From NCBI GenBank assembly GCA_021401465.1, contig JADDMT010000149.1, positions 1 to 62,457 of the forward strand: 62,457 nt of DNA, written 5' to 3'. This stretch comes from Teratosphaeria epicoccoides (lineage: Eukaryota > Ascomycota > Dothideomycetes > Mycosphaerellales > Teratosphaeriaceae). The number at the start of each line of letters is the position of its first letter. The first letter of the stretch is position 1. Shown one piece after another: positions 49,256-60,255 of this stretch. The notes beneath the pieces are model-generated. The model worked only from the letters and a program-made list of their open reading frames with translations, made no database searches and was not told the DNA's origin. The translations under genes and the position numbers were made by a program.

Positions 49256-49260
49256 CTAGT
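49256..49260 (+). repeat. B2 target-site duplication, left copy (CTAGT)
   Basis: CTAGT before the 5' LTR; repeated at 56245-56249. CTAG is very common in this window, so the site alone is weak, but it sits exactly at both LTR ends. Confidence 0.88.
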
Positions 49261-49731
49261 TGTCATGAGTGTCAGGAGTACTATAGGTTTCAGGATTATG
49301 AGGGTCCTAAGTGCTATAAGTCATAGTATAGTCATAGGAGTACTATGAGTTATAGGCATAGTTATAGGAGAAAGGATCTGTTACATAAGGACAGATCCCT
49401 AGATCTGTAGGGTTAGTCTACAGATCTACAGGCCTATAAGGAAGAAGGGATCTATCGTAGGATGACAGACTCTTAGATCTGTAGGGTTAGTCTACAGATC
49501 TATAGACATAGATCTGTTAGGTCTGTTAACAGATCTAATAGAGCTGCTCTGTCTCTCTAGTATATAGGGATAGCTTCAGGATAGGTAGTTAGGAGCTTCG
49601 TGCTTAATTTCAATTCCCTTTCCCTAGGGGATAGTTAGTTACAAGGATAATTACTATTGTCAATATTCTTTATAGCTCTGCGAGTCTAACACCTAGTTAC
49701 CTTCCTACTATTAGTACCTACCCTTATGACA
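49261..49731 (+). repeat. B2 5' LTR (471 bp)
   Basis: Partner of 55774-56244. Carries the same two GATCTGTAGGGTTAGTCTAC-type palindromes as B1. Confidence 0.95.
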
Positions 49732-49790
49732 TTTTGAGTACTACTTCTAAGGAAGCATCAGGAGACTCGTCGAGCGCTTAACATACGCCT

Positions 49791-51572
49791 ATGTTAAGTA
49801 GTTCTTTAGCTGTTAGTTTAACTTCTAGCGACAATTAACTAACACTATAAGAACAAGTTACTACTATACCTCAAATTACATAGTAGCTCGAATCCATTTA
49901 CCTTAGCGAGATAGCTCTAGCATCTGTCGCAGGTTCAACTACTAGGAATAGACATAGCAATAACGGCTTCAAGATAGGAAGCCCTACAGAGTTCATAGGA
50001 CAACGATCTTAGGTCGAGATGTTTATCCTATAATGCTAGTTAGCATTTAACGTAGATATAGAACGGTTTATAACATATTATAAGTGAATGATATACATTG
50101 TCTCTTACCTAAAGGGACTAGCGTTCGAGTTTATCTAGCCTTATCTAACAGATTATCTAGATCACGTTAGTAACATCGAAGCTAGGAAGACAACAACTAG
50201 GGAGATTCTTAACTTAGACAAGTCTTTGTTTAAGGCATTACGCGAAGCTTTTAGGCTCGGTAATAAGCAACAAGAGGCCGAGAGAGCTCTCCTAGGAATC
50301 TAGCAGAAGGGTTCCGCTATCAAGTACCGCGCGGAGTTTTAGACCCTCTCTACTCAAGTTGACTAGAATGATAATACTTTAGCCGCTTAGTTCTACTAGG
50401 GACTAAAGGAGACAGTTAAAGACGAAATTGCCTAAGGAGATTAGCTAACGACATTCAAGGAAATGAGTAATCTCGCGATTAGAATCGATAATCGCGTCTA
50501 GGAATAACAGCAAGAACGACAACATAGAAATCGCAAGCTAGTACAGGCTAACTATAAGGTCTAACGATTAGCACTAAAATGGCGAAGCGATTACTATAGT
50601 CTCTAACCTATAGAGTTAGATGCGACTAAGGGGCGTCTAAGGAATAGACCCTGAGGAAAGCCGCGGAAGGGCTCTCCTCCCTAGAATAGTCTAAAGAAGC
50701 CATTTAACAAGAGTAATCTCGAGTGCTACAACTGTGGAAAGAAAGGACACTTTGCCCGCAAGTGTTTTGCTAAGAAGCAACGACAGGAACTGCCTAGGAT
50801 AGAGCAGGCTCGCGCGACAACGACAGCGCCTTAGCAAAAGGCCGCTACTACTCGAGAACTAGACTATGCCGCACTTACTTAGACTACGTGCTATGACGAC
50901 GATTGTCGAATTCACATGAGTGATAAAGATAGTTCCGGATAGTACCCTAGCCGAAACAAGGCATAGTCGATCTATGCGCTAAGGGGTATACCTTCTAGTA
51001 TAATAGTCCTGAGGCAACAGGAGCTAGAAGAAGAAGAAGAAGGTTCGGACAACAACTACGAGATTGTCGAAGCCGTCATTCCTGATTCCGAGGAAGACGA
51101 GAGCATAGAGCGATAGGCTATGCCGCTACATGACATCAGACTTAATATTATCCGAATTATACAGAACTAGTAGGCTTAAGCTTACCCATAGATTAATGGA
51201 GTATAACACGTCGACTAGCTTTAGTATGACGAACTAGCCGACCGTATGCGACGACACCTAAGGAGACTACTAGTCGTAGCTTAACCTCACGCGCATCAGA
51301 AAGTTGTCTAAGAAATTATACCGTTCGGGGTAGAGTTTACACCCTAGGGAGGCTACCTAACCTACAAAGGTATTTAGATTTCACGAGCGCTACAACTCTA
51401 AGTCTACTACTTAAAGATAGAGTACGTAGTAAACGCGTAGGAATAGCAAGGCTAAGGGCGAGAACGACCTCTTAGGCCAGAAAATGGTAACGCTTAGAGA
51501 AGAAGCCAAGACTACACAATCCCTAAACTAGTCTATAAAGACAGTTATTCGGGAAACGATAAGGTCCGCTAG
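49791..51572 (+). pseudogene. gag: B2 gag: capsid/nucleocapsid, inactivated
   Basis: ATG 49791 to TAG 51570-51572, 593 codons as in B1. The zinc knuckle at 50724-50768 keeps all four ligands and reads CYNCGKKGHFARKCF. Different codons are hit than in B1, for example B1 ends the CCHC run with REC where B2 has RKC, so the two copies were mutated independently. gag ends five codons after the GGGAAAC heptamer. Confidence 0.9.
51551..51557 (+). other. B2 gag-pol -1 frameshift site (intact GGGAAAC)
   Basis: GGGAAAC with frame ..G GGA AAC in gag. pol is in the -1 frame downstream, and the gag stop TAG is at 51570. The heptamer obeys X XXY YYZ and is the only copy in the window without mutation at its first base. 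Confidence 0.65.
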
Positions 51573-54500
51573 AATTAGACCTACGGATAGACTAGACAGG
51601 GCTGCAACGATGTGCCGCGATTAGCGCCAGATACGCGAACAACCTTAGAGTATAGGTACACATCGACAAGACGCTAGCTAGGGCCTTAATAGATTCAGCA
51701 TGTACTAGAATCTTCATGACGCCTAAGTTCGCTAGGACAGCTAGGATAAAGCTACAGGCAAAGACAAATGCTTTCTCGCTATAAGCGATTAATAGAAAGC
51801 TAGTCACGTATAACTAAGGAGTAGTTGACGAAGAGACTAAGATGATGCCTCTACGGATAGGACGCTACTAAGAGATGCTCTAGTTCGACATCACGGAGTT
51901 ACTAGGCTTAGATATAGTACTAGGGTTAGTTATTATGGCTAAGAAACGCTAACCCCTATATCGAGTAGAAGAATGAGAGGATCTAGTTCCTAGAACTCTT
52001 AAGATCGATACCTCTACCTATAGTGCATAACGTACTAGGCAAGATCGAAATATGTGTTATGACTTCAAGCAAGATAGTAGCCGCTATCAAGGATCTAGAA
52101 CAGGAAGTGCACTTCCTATAGGTTAAAGTAACGCAAACGGAAGTCAGGGTCGAATTCATAGTTCCCGATAAGTATAAAGAGTTCGCTACTCTTTTCGAGG
52201 AAGAACCTAACTAAGAAGCTCTGCTAGAACACTAGGAGTAGGACTACGGGATACCCTTACTCCCTAGCAAGACACTAACGAAGCAATTAGTTCGCCTGTT
52301 ATTAGTAGCGAAACTAGAGATTCTCCGGAAGTACCTAGAAGACAACCTCTAGAAAGGCTTCATCCGCGAGTCGTAGTCCCTAGCCAGATATTTGATCCTG
52401 TTTGTGCCTAAGGGGGAAGATAACTAGCGACTCTACGTAGATTATTGTAGATTAAACGACATCACGATAAAGAATAGTTATCCGCTTCCTTTGCTGTCGG
52501 AATTACAGGATTGCCTACAAGGAGCAATATGGTTCTCGAAGTTCGACATACCTAGAGTGTATAACCGAATTCGAATTAAGGAAGGCGAAGAATAGAAGAC
52601 TGCGTTCCGAACGAGGTTTAGACACTATGAGTACATAGTCATACTATTTAGGTTAACAAATGCCCTAGCTACATAGCAGGCATTTATTAACAATGTGCTA
52701 CGAGAGTACCTTGACGTCTTTGTAGTTATATACCTAGACGACATCCTCGTCTACTCCTAGACGATTAAAGAGCATAGGACTTACATGCGTAAGGTACTTC
52801 AGAAACTCCAGGATTACCGGTTAAAGGTTAAGCCTTAGAAGAGCGAGTTTCACAAGCAGGAAGTATAATTCCTTAGCTACGTAGTAGCATGGAATAGAAT
52901 CAAGATAGACACTAAGAAAGTCTAAGTCGTAAAAGAGTAGCCTATGCCGACTAATGTTAAGGAAGTATAGTCCTTCCTTAGGTTCCCTAACTTCTACCGA
53001 AGGTTTGTAGCAAACTATTCGAAGATTATGGCACTACTTACGACTCTTACTACATAGGATACACCATTCGTGTAGGATGACGCCTAACGGAATGCCTTCA
53101 AGGAACTTAAGCGACAATTTACAGATTAGCTAATCTTACTTGTATTCGACCTAGATAAGCCTATTATAGTCGAAACAGATGCCTCTAACGTAGTACTTAG
53201 GGCATGCTTAAGTTAACTAGGACCGAGTAGACGACTACAGCTAGTCGCCTACTACTCGAGGAAATTGTCTAGACCTAAACTCTAATACGACATCTACGAC
53301 AAAGAACTTCTAGCTATAGTAGACGCCTACAAGGCCTAGCGAGTCTACTTAGAAGGTTCTAAGTACTAGGTTACGGTCTACACAGACTATCAGAGCTTGC
53401 GATACTTTATAACGACAAAAGAGTTAAACTAACGACAGGTTCGGTAGAGTAAGGAGCTCTCTAGTTTTAACTACAAGATCGTCTATGATAAGGGGACTAA
53501 TAACGTACGCGCCGATGCACTTAGCCGCTAGACTAACTACATGAAGGGCGTGAAGCAGGAGAAACACGCTGTTCTCTAGGAAAATAGCGATAGCACGCTA
53601 GGAGTTAACTAACTCGCGGCTACGACTATTACATAGACTAGTGAATTTCAGGACGACCTGAAGAGCGCGCTAGTCTACGAACTAACTGCACTCGCTGTCC
53701 GCGACGACATGAATAGACAGGAGGATTAGGAAGACGAAGACGGAATCCTTCTGTTTTAAGGATAGTATATGTGCTAACGTCTTTACAATTAGAGCTACTA
53801 CAACTCCGACACGACGTACCTCAGGCAGGACACCTAGGAGTGTCTAAAATGAAGCAAATTCTCTAACAAGAATATTACTTCCCTAGGATGAGCAAGGCAA
53901 TCAAGGACTACGTCTGTTAATATGTAACTTGCTAACGAAGTAAGCATGACTGTCATAAACTATATAGGCTACTACGACTACTTAAGGTACCTTAACAGCT
54001 ATGGGAATCGCTCGCCATGGATTTCATCGTCAAACTACCTTAGTCAAGAGAACCCGCTACGAATGAGTTCTTCGACAGGATCATAGTAGTAGTCAACTAA
54101 TTTACTAAGTTTAGGAAGTTTATCCCTTACTGCAAAGACTTTAAGACTAAAGATATCGCGCATGTCTTCATTAAATAGGTAGTAGCACTACATGGCATGC
54201 TATAGGACCTAGTAACAGATCAAGGATCCATGTTTACCTCTAACTTCTAGAGAGCCCTAATAAGGCAATTCTAGGTTAAACATCGACTAAGTACTTCCTT
54301 CTACCCTTAGACAGATAGACAGACAGAACGTCTAAATCAGACGTTAGAATAGTACCTTCAATCCTATATAAATAGGGACTAGAACAACTAGGTAGAGTTA
54401 TTGCTAATAGCATAGCTCGCGTATAATAGTATACTAGTAGAGTCGACAGGACTCTCGCCTTTTCAGATGGCATATAGATTAGCTATAGAAGACATTCTAG

Positions 54501-55078
54501 ATGTCTTAGCTAGTAATCCGAACCTAGTAGTACTTAGACAAGTAGAACATCTACGCTAACTGCAAACAGAAGCACGACTTGACCTATAGTTCTATTAGCA
54601 GAACATGGCACGGTACGCGAATTGTAAGAGAATTAAGGGACTAATTCTAAAGGAGGGGGATAAGGTATATCTCCTCTGCTGTCACATCAAATCGGACAAG
54701 CCGAGTAAAAAACTAGACGCTGTAAAACTAGGACTATTTAGGATCAAGGCTAAGAAAGGACTAGTTAATTTTAAGTTACAGCTACCTAAGCAAATGAGAA
54801 TACACCCTGTGTTCTATGTCTCTCTGCTAGAACAAGTAGCGCTAGACACTACACTATAAACGGAACCCTTACTACTTAACCCTAAAGTAGAAGAACTAGA
54901 GTATACTGTTAAAAAGATTGTCGACACTCGCTAGCGGGACAGACAGCGAGAGTACTTAGTAAAATGGGAAGGATATAGGAGTACTAAGAACACCTAGGAA
55001 CCCCTAGAACATCTGCGAAACTGTTAGCAAAAGATACGAAGTTTCGAGAAAGGAACGAACCTAGGAAGAAGATTATAA
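51551..55078 (+). pseudogene. pol: B2 pol: protease-RT-RNase H-integrase-chromodomain polyprotein, inactivated
   Basis: Protease at 51692 (LIDSACTRIFMTP: the Gly of DSG is Ala here). RT with Y-L-D-D at 52731. The integrase HHCC and DDE regions align with B1 near 53810-54310. The integrase C-terminus lies in a residual stop-free stretch at 54605-54859. Chromodomain YLVKWEGYRSTKN near 54957. The stop is TAA 55076-55078. A roughly four-base insertion near 51928 and a one-base deletion near 53763 put RT and RNase H in a different frame from protease and integrase. Many TAG/TAA at Trp and Gln. Confidence 0.94.
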
Positions 55079-55696
55079 GCCATGACTAGACTCCTGCGGG
55101 ACACTGTCGATTAGCTCGGCTACTACGCTATCCAGGAAACCCTAATACGAGGCGTTAGCGAAACCCTCTATTACGCTCTATGTCGTAGGACTAAGAGCGA
55201 GACCTGCTAAAGGATCTAGGTTAAGAAGGAACCTAGCCTGCGAGAGAGCCTGTTCTTCGGCCTTATCCTCCCTAATCTCCCGCTCCTTAAGAGCGCGACT
55301 ATCCTCAACCTCCTAGTCAACTACATCTAACTGTTTTCGAAGACGCATCTCCTTTGCATGCGCCTCTATTATCTTCTGCGAAGCCTCGGCTAGGACCGCC
55401 TTCGCACGATCAAGATTAGCAATTAGTCTTTTCCGCTAATCGCCTAACTTCTTCTATTCGACCTCTATTACCTTCGCGTCGCAACTCCGACAGTTACTAA
55501 AGTAACATTACGAACATTTCCCTAAGGAAATGTGTACCTAACAAACGAGCTTTAACTCTTGACACTAAGTACAGGACTTCATGCTGTCCTAGCCCTAACG
55601 ATAGATTCGATTTACGCGGCGTTTACGTTTCTACGTTAAAGGGGCGTTAGTGTCTAGGATGACATAAGGCAGTAATGTAGAAAGAGAAGACATCAT
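55073..55696 (-). pseudogene. B2 antisense ORF: Cys-rich coiled-coil protein of unknown function
   Basis: Minus strand from ATG 55696 (MMSSLSTLLPY) to TAA 55075-55073, 208 codons. The cysteine pattern is best preserved here: KSCT-x-C, LVC, then GKCS-x-CYFSNCRSC, that is C-x2-C-x6-C-x8-C-x2-C-x4-C-x2-C counting mutated TAG/TAA as single residues. A long Lys/Glu/Arg helix follows. The stop codon overlaps the pol stop in the palindrome TTATAA. The layout suggests a zinc-binding head on a coiled-coil stalk. Confidence 0.78.
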
Positions 55697-55760
55697 AGCA
55701 CAAAGGGAAATGACAAGAGAAACCCCGTACTAATAAGGTAGCTTAGGGACGAGCTAGGCT

Positions 55761-55770
55761 AAGAGGGGGA
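55761..55770 (+). other. B2 polypurine tract
   Basis: AAGAGGGGGA, three bases before the 3' LTR. Confidence 0.8.
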
Positions 55771-55773
55771 TAG

Positions 55774-56244
55774 TGTCATGAGTGTCAGGAGTACTGTAGG
55801 TTTCAGGATCATGAGGGTCCTAAGTGCTATAAATTATAGTATAGTTATAGGAGTACTATAAGTTATAGGCATAGTCATAGGAGAAAGGATCTGTCACGTG
55901 AGGACAGATCCCTAGATCTGTAGGGTTAGTCTATAGATCTACAGGCCTATAAGGAAGAAGGTATCTGTCGTAGGATAATAGACCCTTAGATCTATAGGGT
56001 TAGTCTATAGATCTACAGACATAGATCTATTAGGTCTGTCGACAGATCTAACAGAGCTGCTCTGTCTCTCTAGTATATAGGGATGGCTTCAGGACAGGCA
56101 GTTAGGAGCTTCGTGCTTAATTTTAATTCCCTTTCCCTAGGGGATAGTTAGTTACAAGGACAATTGCTATTGTCGATATTCTTCATAGCTCTGCGAGTCT
56201 AACACCTAGTCACCTTCCTGCTATTAGCACCTACCCTTATGACA
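55774..56244 (+). repeat. B2 3' LTR (471 bp)
   Basis: Full-length partner of 49261-49731. Confidence 0.95.
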
Positions 56245-56249
56245 CTAGT
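56245..56249 (+). repeat. B2 target-site duplication, right copy (CTAGT)
   Basis: Matches 49256-49260. Confidence 0.88.
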
Positions 56250-57130
56250 ATTAGCAGAGTATACTTTGTTAAGAGAGTGTTACTAATAAGACTACTTTTC
56301 TTACTAGCATCTATAACGAGGAGTTTACTAAGAGCTCTCTTACTAATTAAGCAGCCTTGTAAGCCTTAGCCTTAGCCTTAGCTGTTAAGTAAGCCGCCTT
56401 AACAAGACATTATGTCCTTTACAAGTTTAACCTAGCGAAATAGTTAGTAGTAGACTAACTTCTACAAGTAAGAATCATGAGTATAGTAGGCTAAAACATC
56501 CTTCTAAGTCTTACAAGGTAGGCAAATCTCTCTAAGGTAGTGTTAGAATAGTCTTCTACACTAATCTTCATGCATTTAGTTTAAGGAAGTATAACGTTAG
56601 TTAATAGCTATTTAGAGTATATAAGGAGCTTAATTATAAACTCCTTCTCTAGTAAATCTTGCTATAAGGAGTATACTAGTAAAGTCGACTAATAAATGTA
56701 ATAACAGACATATCCTCCTACCTAGTAAGCGTTCCTTATTACCTAGTCAAGTATGTGTAGGCTATCATAGACACAACTAATACACTTTAGACCTACGAGT
56801 ATAGTAGAGTAGGGTTATTATCTAGTTCGTAGGTAGTTAATTTAGTAATGTAGTAGAGGTCTAGTTTAGTAAAGGTAAAGGCAAAGGAGAAGGTAAAGGT
56901 ATAACAGACAGAGGTCTCTAGGCTATAGTATAATTGCAACATAGGTAGTTAGGTTATCTATAGTCTTTGCCTTTGTCGTAAGAGTAGGAGTTAGTACTAA
57001 ATACATAGTTAGCAGCTTCATGTCTCGAAAATCAAGGCCCTAAGTAGACCGAGTAACTTGTGTTACTTAGCTTACTTACCTACTCGTCTGACTTAGCCTA
57101 CTTGTATGTACCCCTAAGAAACTCGGCCTC
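56250..57130. other. No gene identified
   Basis: Mutated DNA. A (GGTAAA)-like purine patch lies near 56870-56900. Repeats of the GTTACTTAGCTTACTTAC kind begin near 57050. Confidence 0.4.
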
Positions 57131-57133
57131 TCC

Positions 57134-57250
57134 TAAGCTACTTGTGTCGCGGACGCGAGTAGCTTAGAGTACAAGAGTGCTATTAGTAAGTAACTTACTA
57201 CTAGTAGTATACTAGTAGCAAGTAGCTCGGGCACGCGAGCTAAGCTACTT
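57134..57250. repeat. Cluster of palindromes built on AAGTAGCT/AGCTACTT
   Basis: TAAGCTACT...AGTAGCTTA (57134-57166) has perfect 9-bp arms round a CG-rich 15-base loop. TAGTAAGT-A-ACTTACTA lies at 57184-57200. AAGTAGCT...AGCTACTT (57220-57250) encloses CGGGCACGCG. CpG is locally high. The layout recalls subterminal repeats of DNA transposons, but no paired end was found. Confidence 0.7.
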
Positions 57251-58531
57251 AAATCAAAACAATTTGCATGTAATAGACGTTAAAGTCATGATTTTAGTTA
57301 ATACTATATATCTTGTTATTGTCGCACTATGCTCTTTTACTATTAACACTAAATCTGACATATAACATAGGTCAAGCAGATTTGCTAACACTAAACACAT
57401 ATATAGCTTAAACGTAGCTTCTATGACGCCTCTTGAATTTAAGCAAGCTGCTATATCTGACTTGCGCCTTATGCCTAAAGACCTTAATCAGTATAGCTAG
57501 TAACAAATGCATAGCTACTACACACTATCTATACATCCTATATTAGCTCTTACACATGACTCTTTTACTCGCCCTTATCCTCTATTCCGTTCTACTAGCT
57601 TACCTTCACTACTAACGACTCTCCTAAAGCGCTACTATTTCGCCTCTCCTGTAGCTTCTTAAAGGTCGCATCATTAAAGGCCTTGTCGCTATAGCCCTTA
57701 ATCTACTCTGACAAGGTCGAGTCCGTGAATACTATGTGCTACTATAACTAACTATCCCTTAACTTAGTGTTACTAAGCGTATCCTCTACCTTCTCTACAA
57801 CGTTTAACTAGTTACTTATAAGGTCACACTAATTGAGTAGAGCGCATGCTATGCTACCTCATGATCGTTAGCTAATGTATACCTCGTAGCTACTAAACTA
57901 CTACTAGTACCTCCTATTAATATTAAAGTACTAGCGGTATGTTAGTAGCATAACGCTAGTATACTACTAGCATACTTACCTGGCATTTTTTGCCTCTACC
58001 TCTAGCAAAGCTTAGCTCCTACTATCGCCTTAGTCTTTGTTCTTTGCGGTTAAGCTTCGTGTCCTATAGCTATTATCATTAACTACACCGCTACGTAGAG
58101 TTAATAATTGTACTTACTATGTGCCCGCTCTAGTAAGTCTTTGCGTTTCGCCTCTTACTAGAGCCACGCTAGTGTTTATCTGTTATTAGTATAGTTTAGT
58201 TAATATATGAGTCCTCTTGCTACTTCCGCCTCGTTAGCGATAGCTGGCCCTCATGACGCGCTAAGGCTACTAACCTTTCATCTTGCGTGTGTCTAGGTCG
58301 GGGCTTATTAACTATAGTGGCTTTTATACTAGACAAGTACATGTTAGTAATCATGGCCGTGATGTTAGATAAGAAACTAACCTTATTGTCATAACACTGT
58401 CATGTAGTATGTCCCGCGTTAATGGCTCCTCTAGTCCCTGTATTAGCTAGTCGTTACTGTTATAATCGCTTGCCTTACTACCATAGTTACTAACATTTGC
58501 CCTTTCGCTATTATAGCCCTTACTCCCTCTG
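57251..58531. other. No gene identified
   Basis: Pyrimidine-rich on the plus strand. Part of it, 58240-58530, may hold further Asn/Ser/Gly-rich text of the minus-strand gene in another frame. Confidence 0.35.
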
Positions 58532-60255
58532 TTAGTGTCCGCTTAAACATCTGCTACATGCTTGCGAATGCCTACTATTAATGACATTAAGGCCTGGCTT
58601 GATCCTCGTGTCAGGCTAATACTACGCTAACCTAACAATTGCGTATAACCTAGTAGAAGTTAGTACAGGCCCTCTTGATAATGTCTCCTACGTACTATTC
58701 TTACGTAGCGCCTTTTACCTCTGTAAGTCCTTATATTCCCTCTCTAAGCCTGTCATGCCGCGATCCTTCTTGATAGCTAGCGCTGCCTATACTAGTAGTA
58801 CTGTCTTGCCTTTGTCCTCCCCCCCTAATATACGTGCTGTAATAGTTACTATGATAACCTCTTGTCTGTTAGCATCAAGCTCTTCCTAATACTTCTTCTT
58901 CCCCTTGAAGATATCATCAATATCGACACTACTAACTAGAACCTATCTCGTCTTACTAGCCTTTGTCTTGAACTCTAAAGGGCTATTTCTAATCTAGGCA
59001 AGTAGGTATGTAATAGTAGCATACACGCTGTTTAACACAAAAGCGTTTACCTCGCGTGATTCTAAAGGATTCTATGCTAGTTTCTAATTAGACTAGAAGA
59101 ACACCTTCTTTATACAAAAGATTACAAGCGGGCTTAGAAACCTCCGGTCCTATGACATGTTAGCGCTTTCGACGACATCTAAGCCTTCTCTCCTTACCTC
59201 TTCTTTATTCTTATATTCGAATCTGCTTTCTATTAACATGTCTGCAGCCTAGTCCTTTAAACCCTGCTTATCGTCTACCTTGCTAGACTATGCAAGTATA
59301 GCTTCTCTGATCCTATTCGTGTAGTTGTTATAACACTAACGTAACCTCTGCCTTATCTACGCCCCTAACATTAGCACCTCCTTATAGGACCTACGTAGGT
59401 ACTTATAGTATCTAAATCTACGTCGTCTAGCCTCGAGCTAACTTGACCTTTTATCCCTAGCATATTACGCGCCACGAGCTACTAGTCTATTACAATACGC
59501 TTACAACTCGGCTAGTAAGTAGGAGCTGTAAGGTATAGCACAGAAATGCCCTTCTACCCTTGTAAAGCGTCTATCTACAAGAGTTCTTAGACTTTAACAA
59601 GCAAAGGCTCGATTAACTTGTCTTTATGCATAGGAGGGCTACTACGTATATCTTCGCTACTAGAGTAGTTATATCCTTAGTCAGAGTTTATAGTCTAGCT
59701 ACTATTATGGCCTCGACGGCTACTTGACTAGCTCCTAGACTAACTTTGACTACTACTATTGCCCTAGCGGCTACGAGACTCGCTATTACGGTAGTTTTGA
59801 CTGCTGCTGTCACTCCCGTAATTAGTAGGTCGGCTGTTATAATAGCCTCGACAGATGCTTAGCTACTATGTCTTTACCCTGTTACTCTTAGGTTTGCTAC
59901 TATCTTGTTACGCGTTACGAGATAATGACTAAGGCCTCTTATACGGCTAATTCCGCCTTAGCGGTAAGGATGACTACTTATGTGTCTAGTCTCTTCGTGA
60001 CTAGTATGTCGTCATCTGTATGCATGTTAGCATAGCCGCTATATGTAGGTAGCTTCTTACATTAGTCGCCTTCGTATAGGCTTTAGGCACTATAGAATCC
60101 TCATGCTCCTAGTTAGCTATCTCCTTGTTACTGTTGTCTACACTATCGCTATTATTGCTTAGCAGGTCTTCTAAATCATTCGCTAGATCGTAATTTAAAC
60201 TGCCGCCAGATAATGCGGAACGTAACCTCTGTTATCTGTCTTTCTTTAAAGGCAT
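58532..60255 (-). pseudogene. Ser/Arg/Asn-rich protein remnant, unrecognised
   Basis: Minus strand from ATG 60255-60253: MPLKKDR, NYDLANDLEDLLSNNSDSVD, then an SR/SQ-rich low-complexity region (NYRNSESRSR, SSSRRGHNSS), then HKDKLIEPLLVKV, ISVLYLTAPTY and RNMLGIKGQVSSRLDDVDLD to about 59374. A frame change (indel or intron) near 59400 leads into YKYLRRSYKEVLMLGA, FEYKNKEEVRREGLDVVESA, FKTKASKTR, EELDANRQEVIIVTITARIL and KDRGMTGLEREYKDLQ, ending about 58532. Stops are about 6-7% of codons and essentially all TAG/TAA. About 570 residues. Coding origin is likely; no family assigned. Confidence 0.5.

Larger units (their letters stand above)
49261..56244 (+). mobile_element. B2: full-length family-B Ty3/gypsy chromovirus
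   Basis: A 6984-bp element with two 471-bp LTRs (TGTCATGAG ... CTTATGACA). It is collinear with B1 throughout. Differences are mostly transitions, plus about four bases inserted near 51928 and one base lost near 53763. The 7-bp length difference from B1 is explained by two 5-bp shorter LTRs and +3 internal. Confidence 0.96.
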
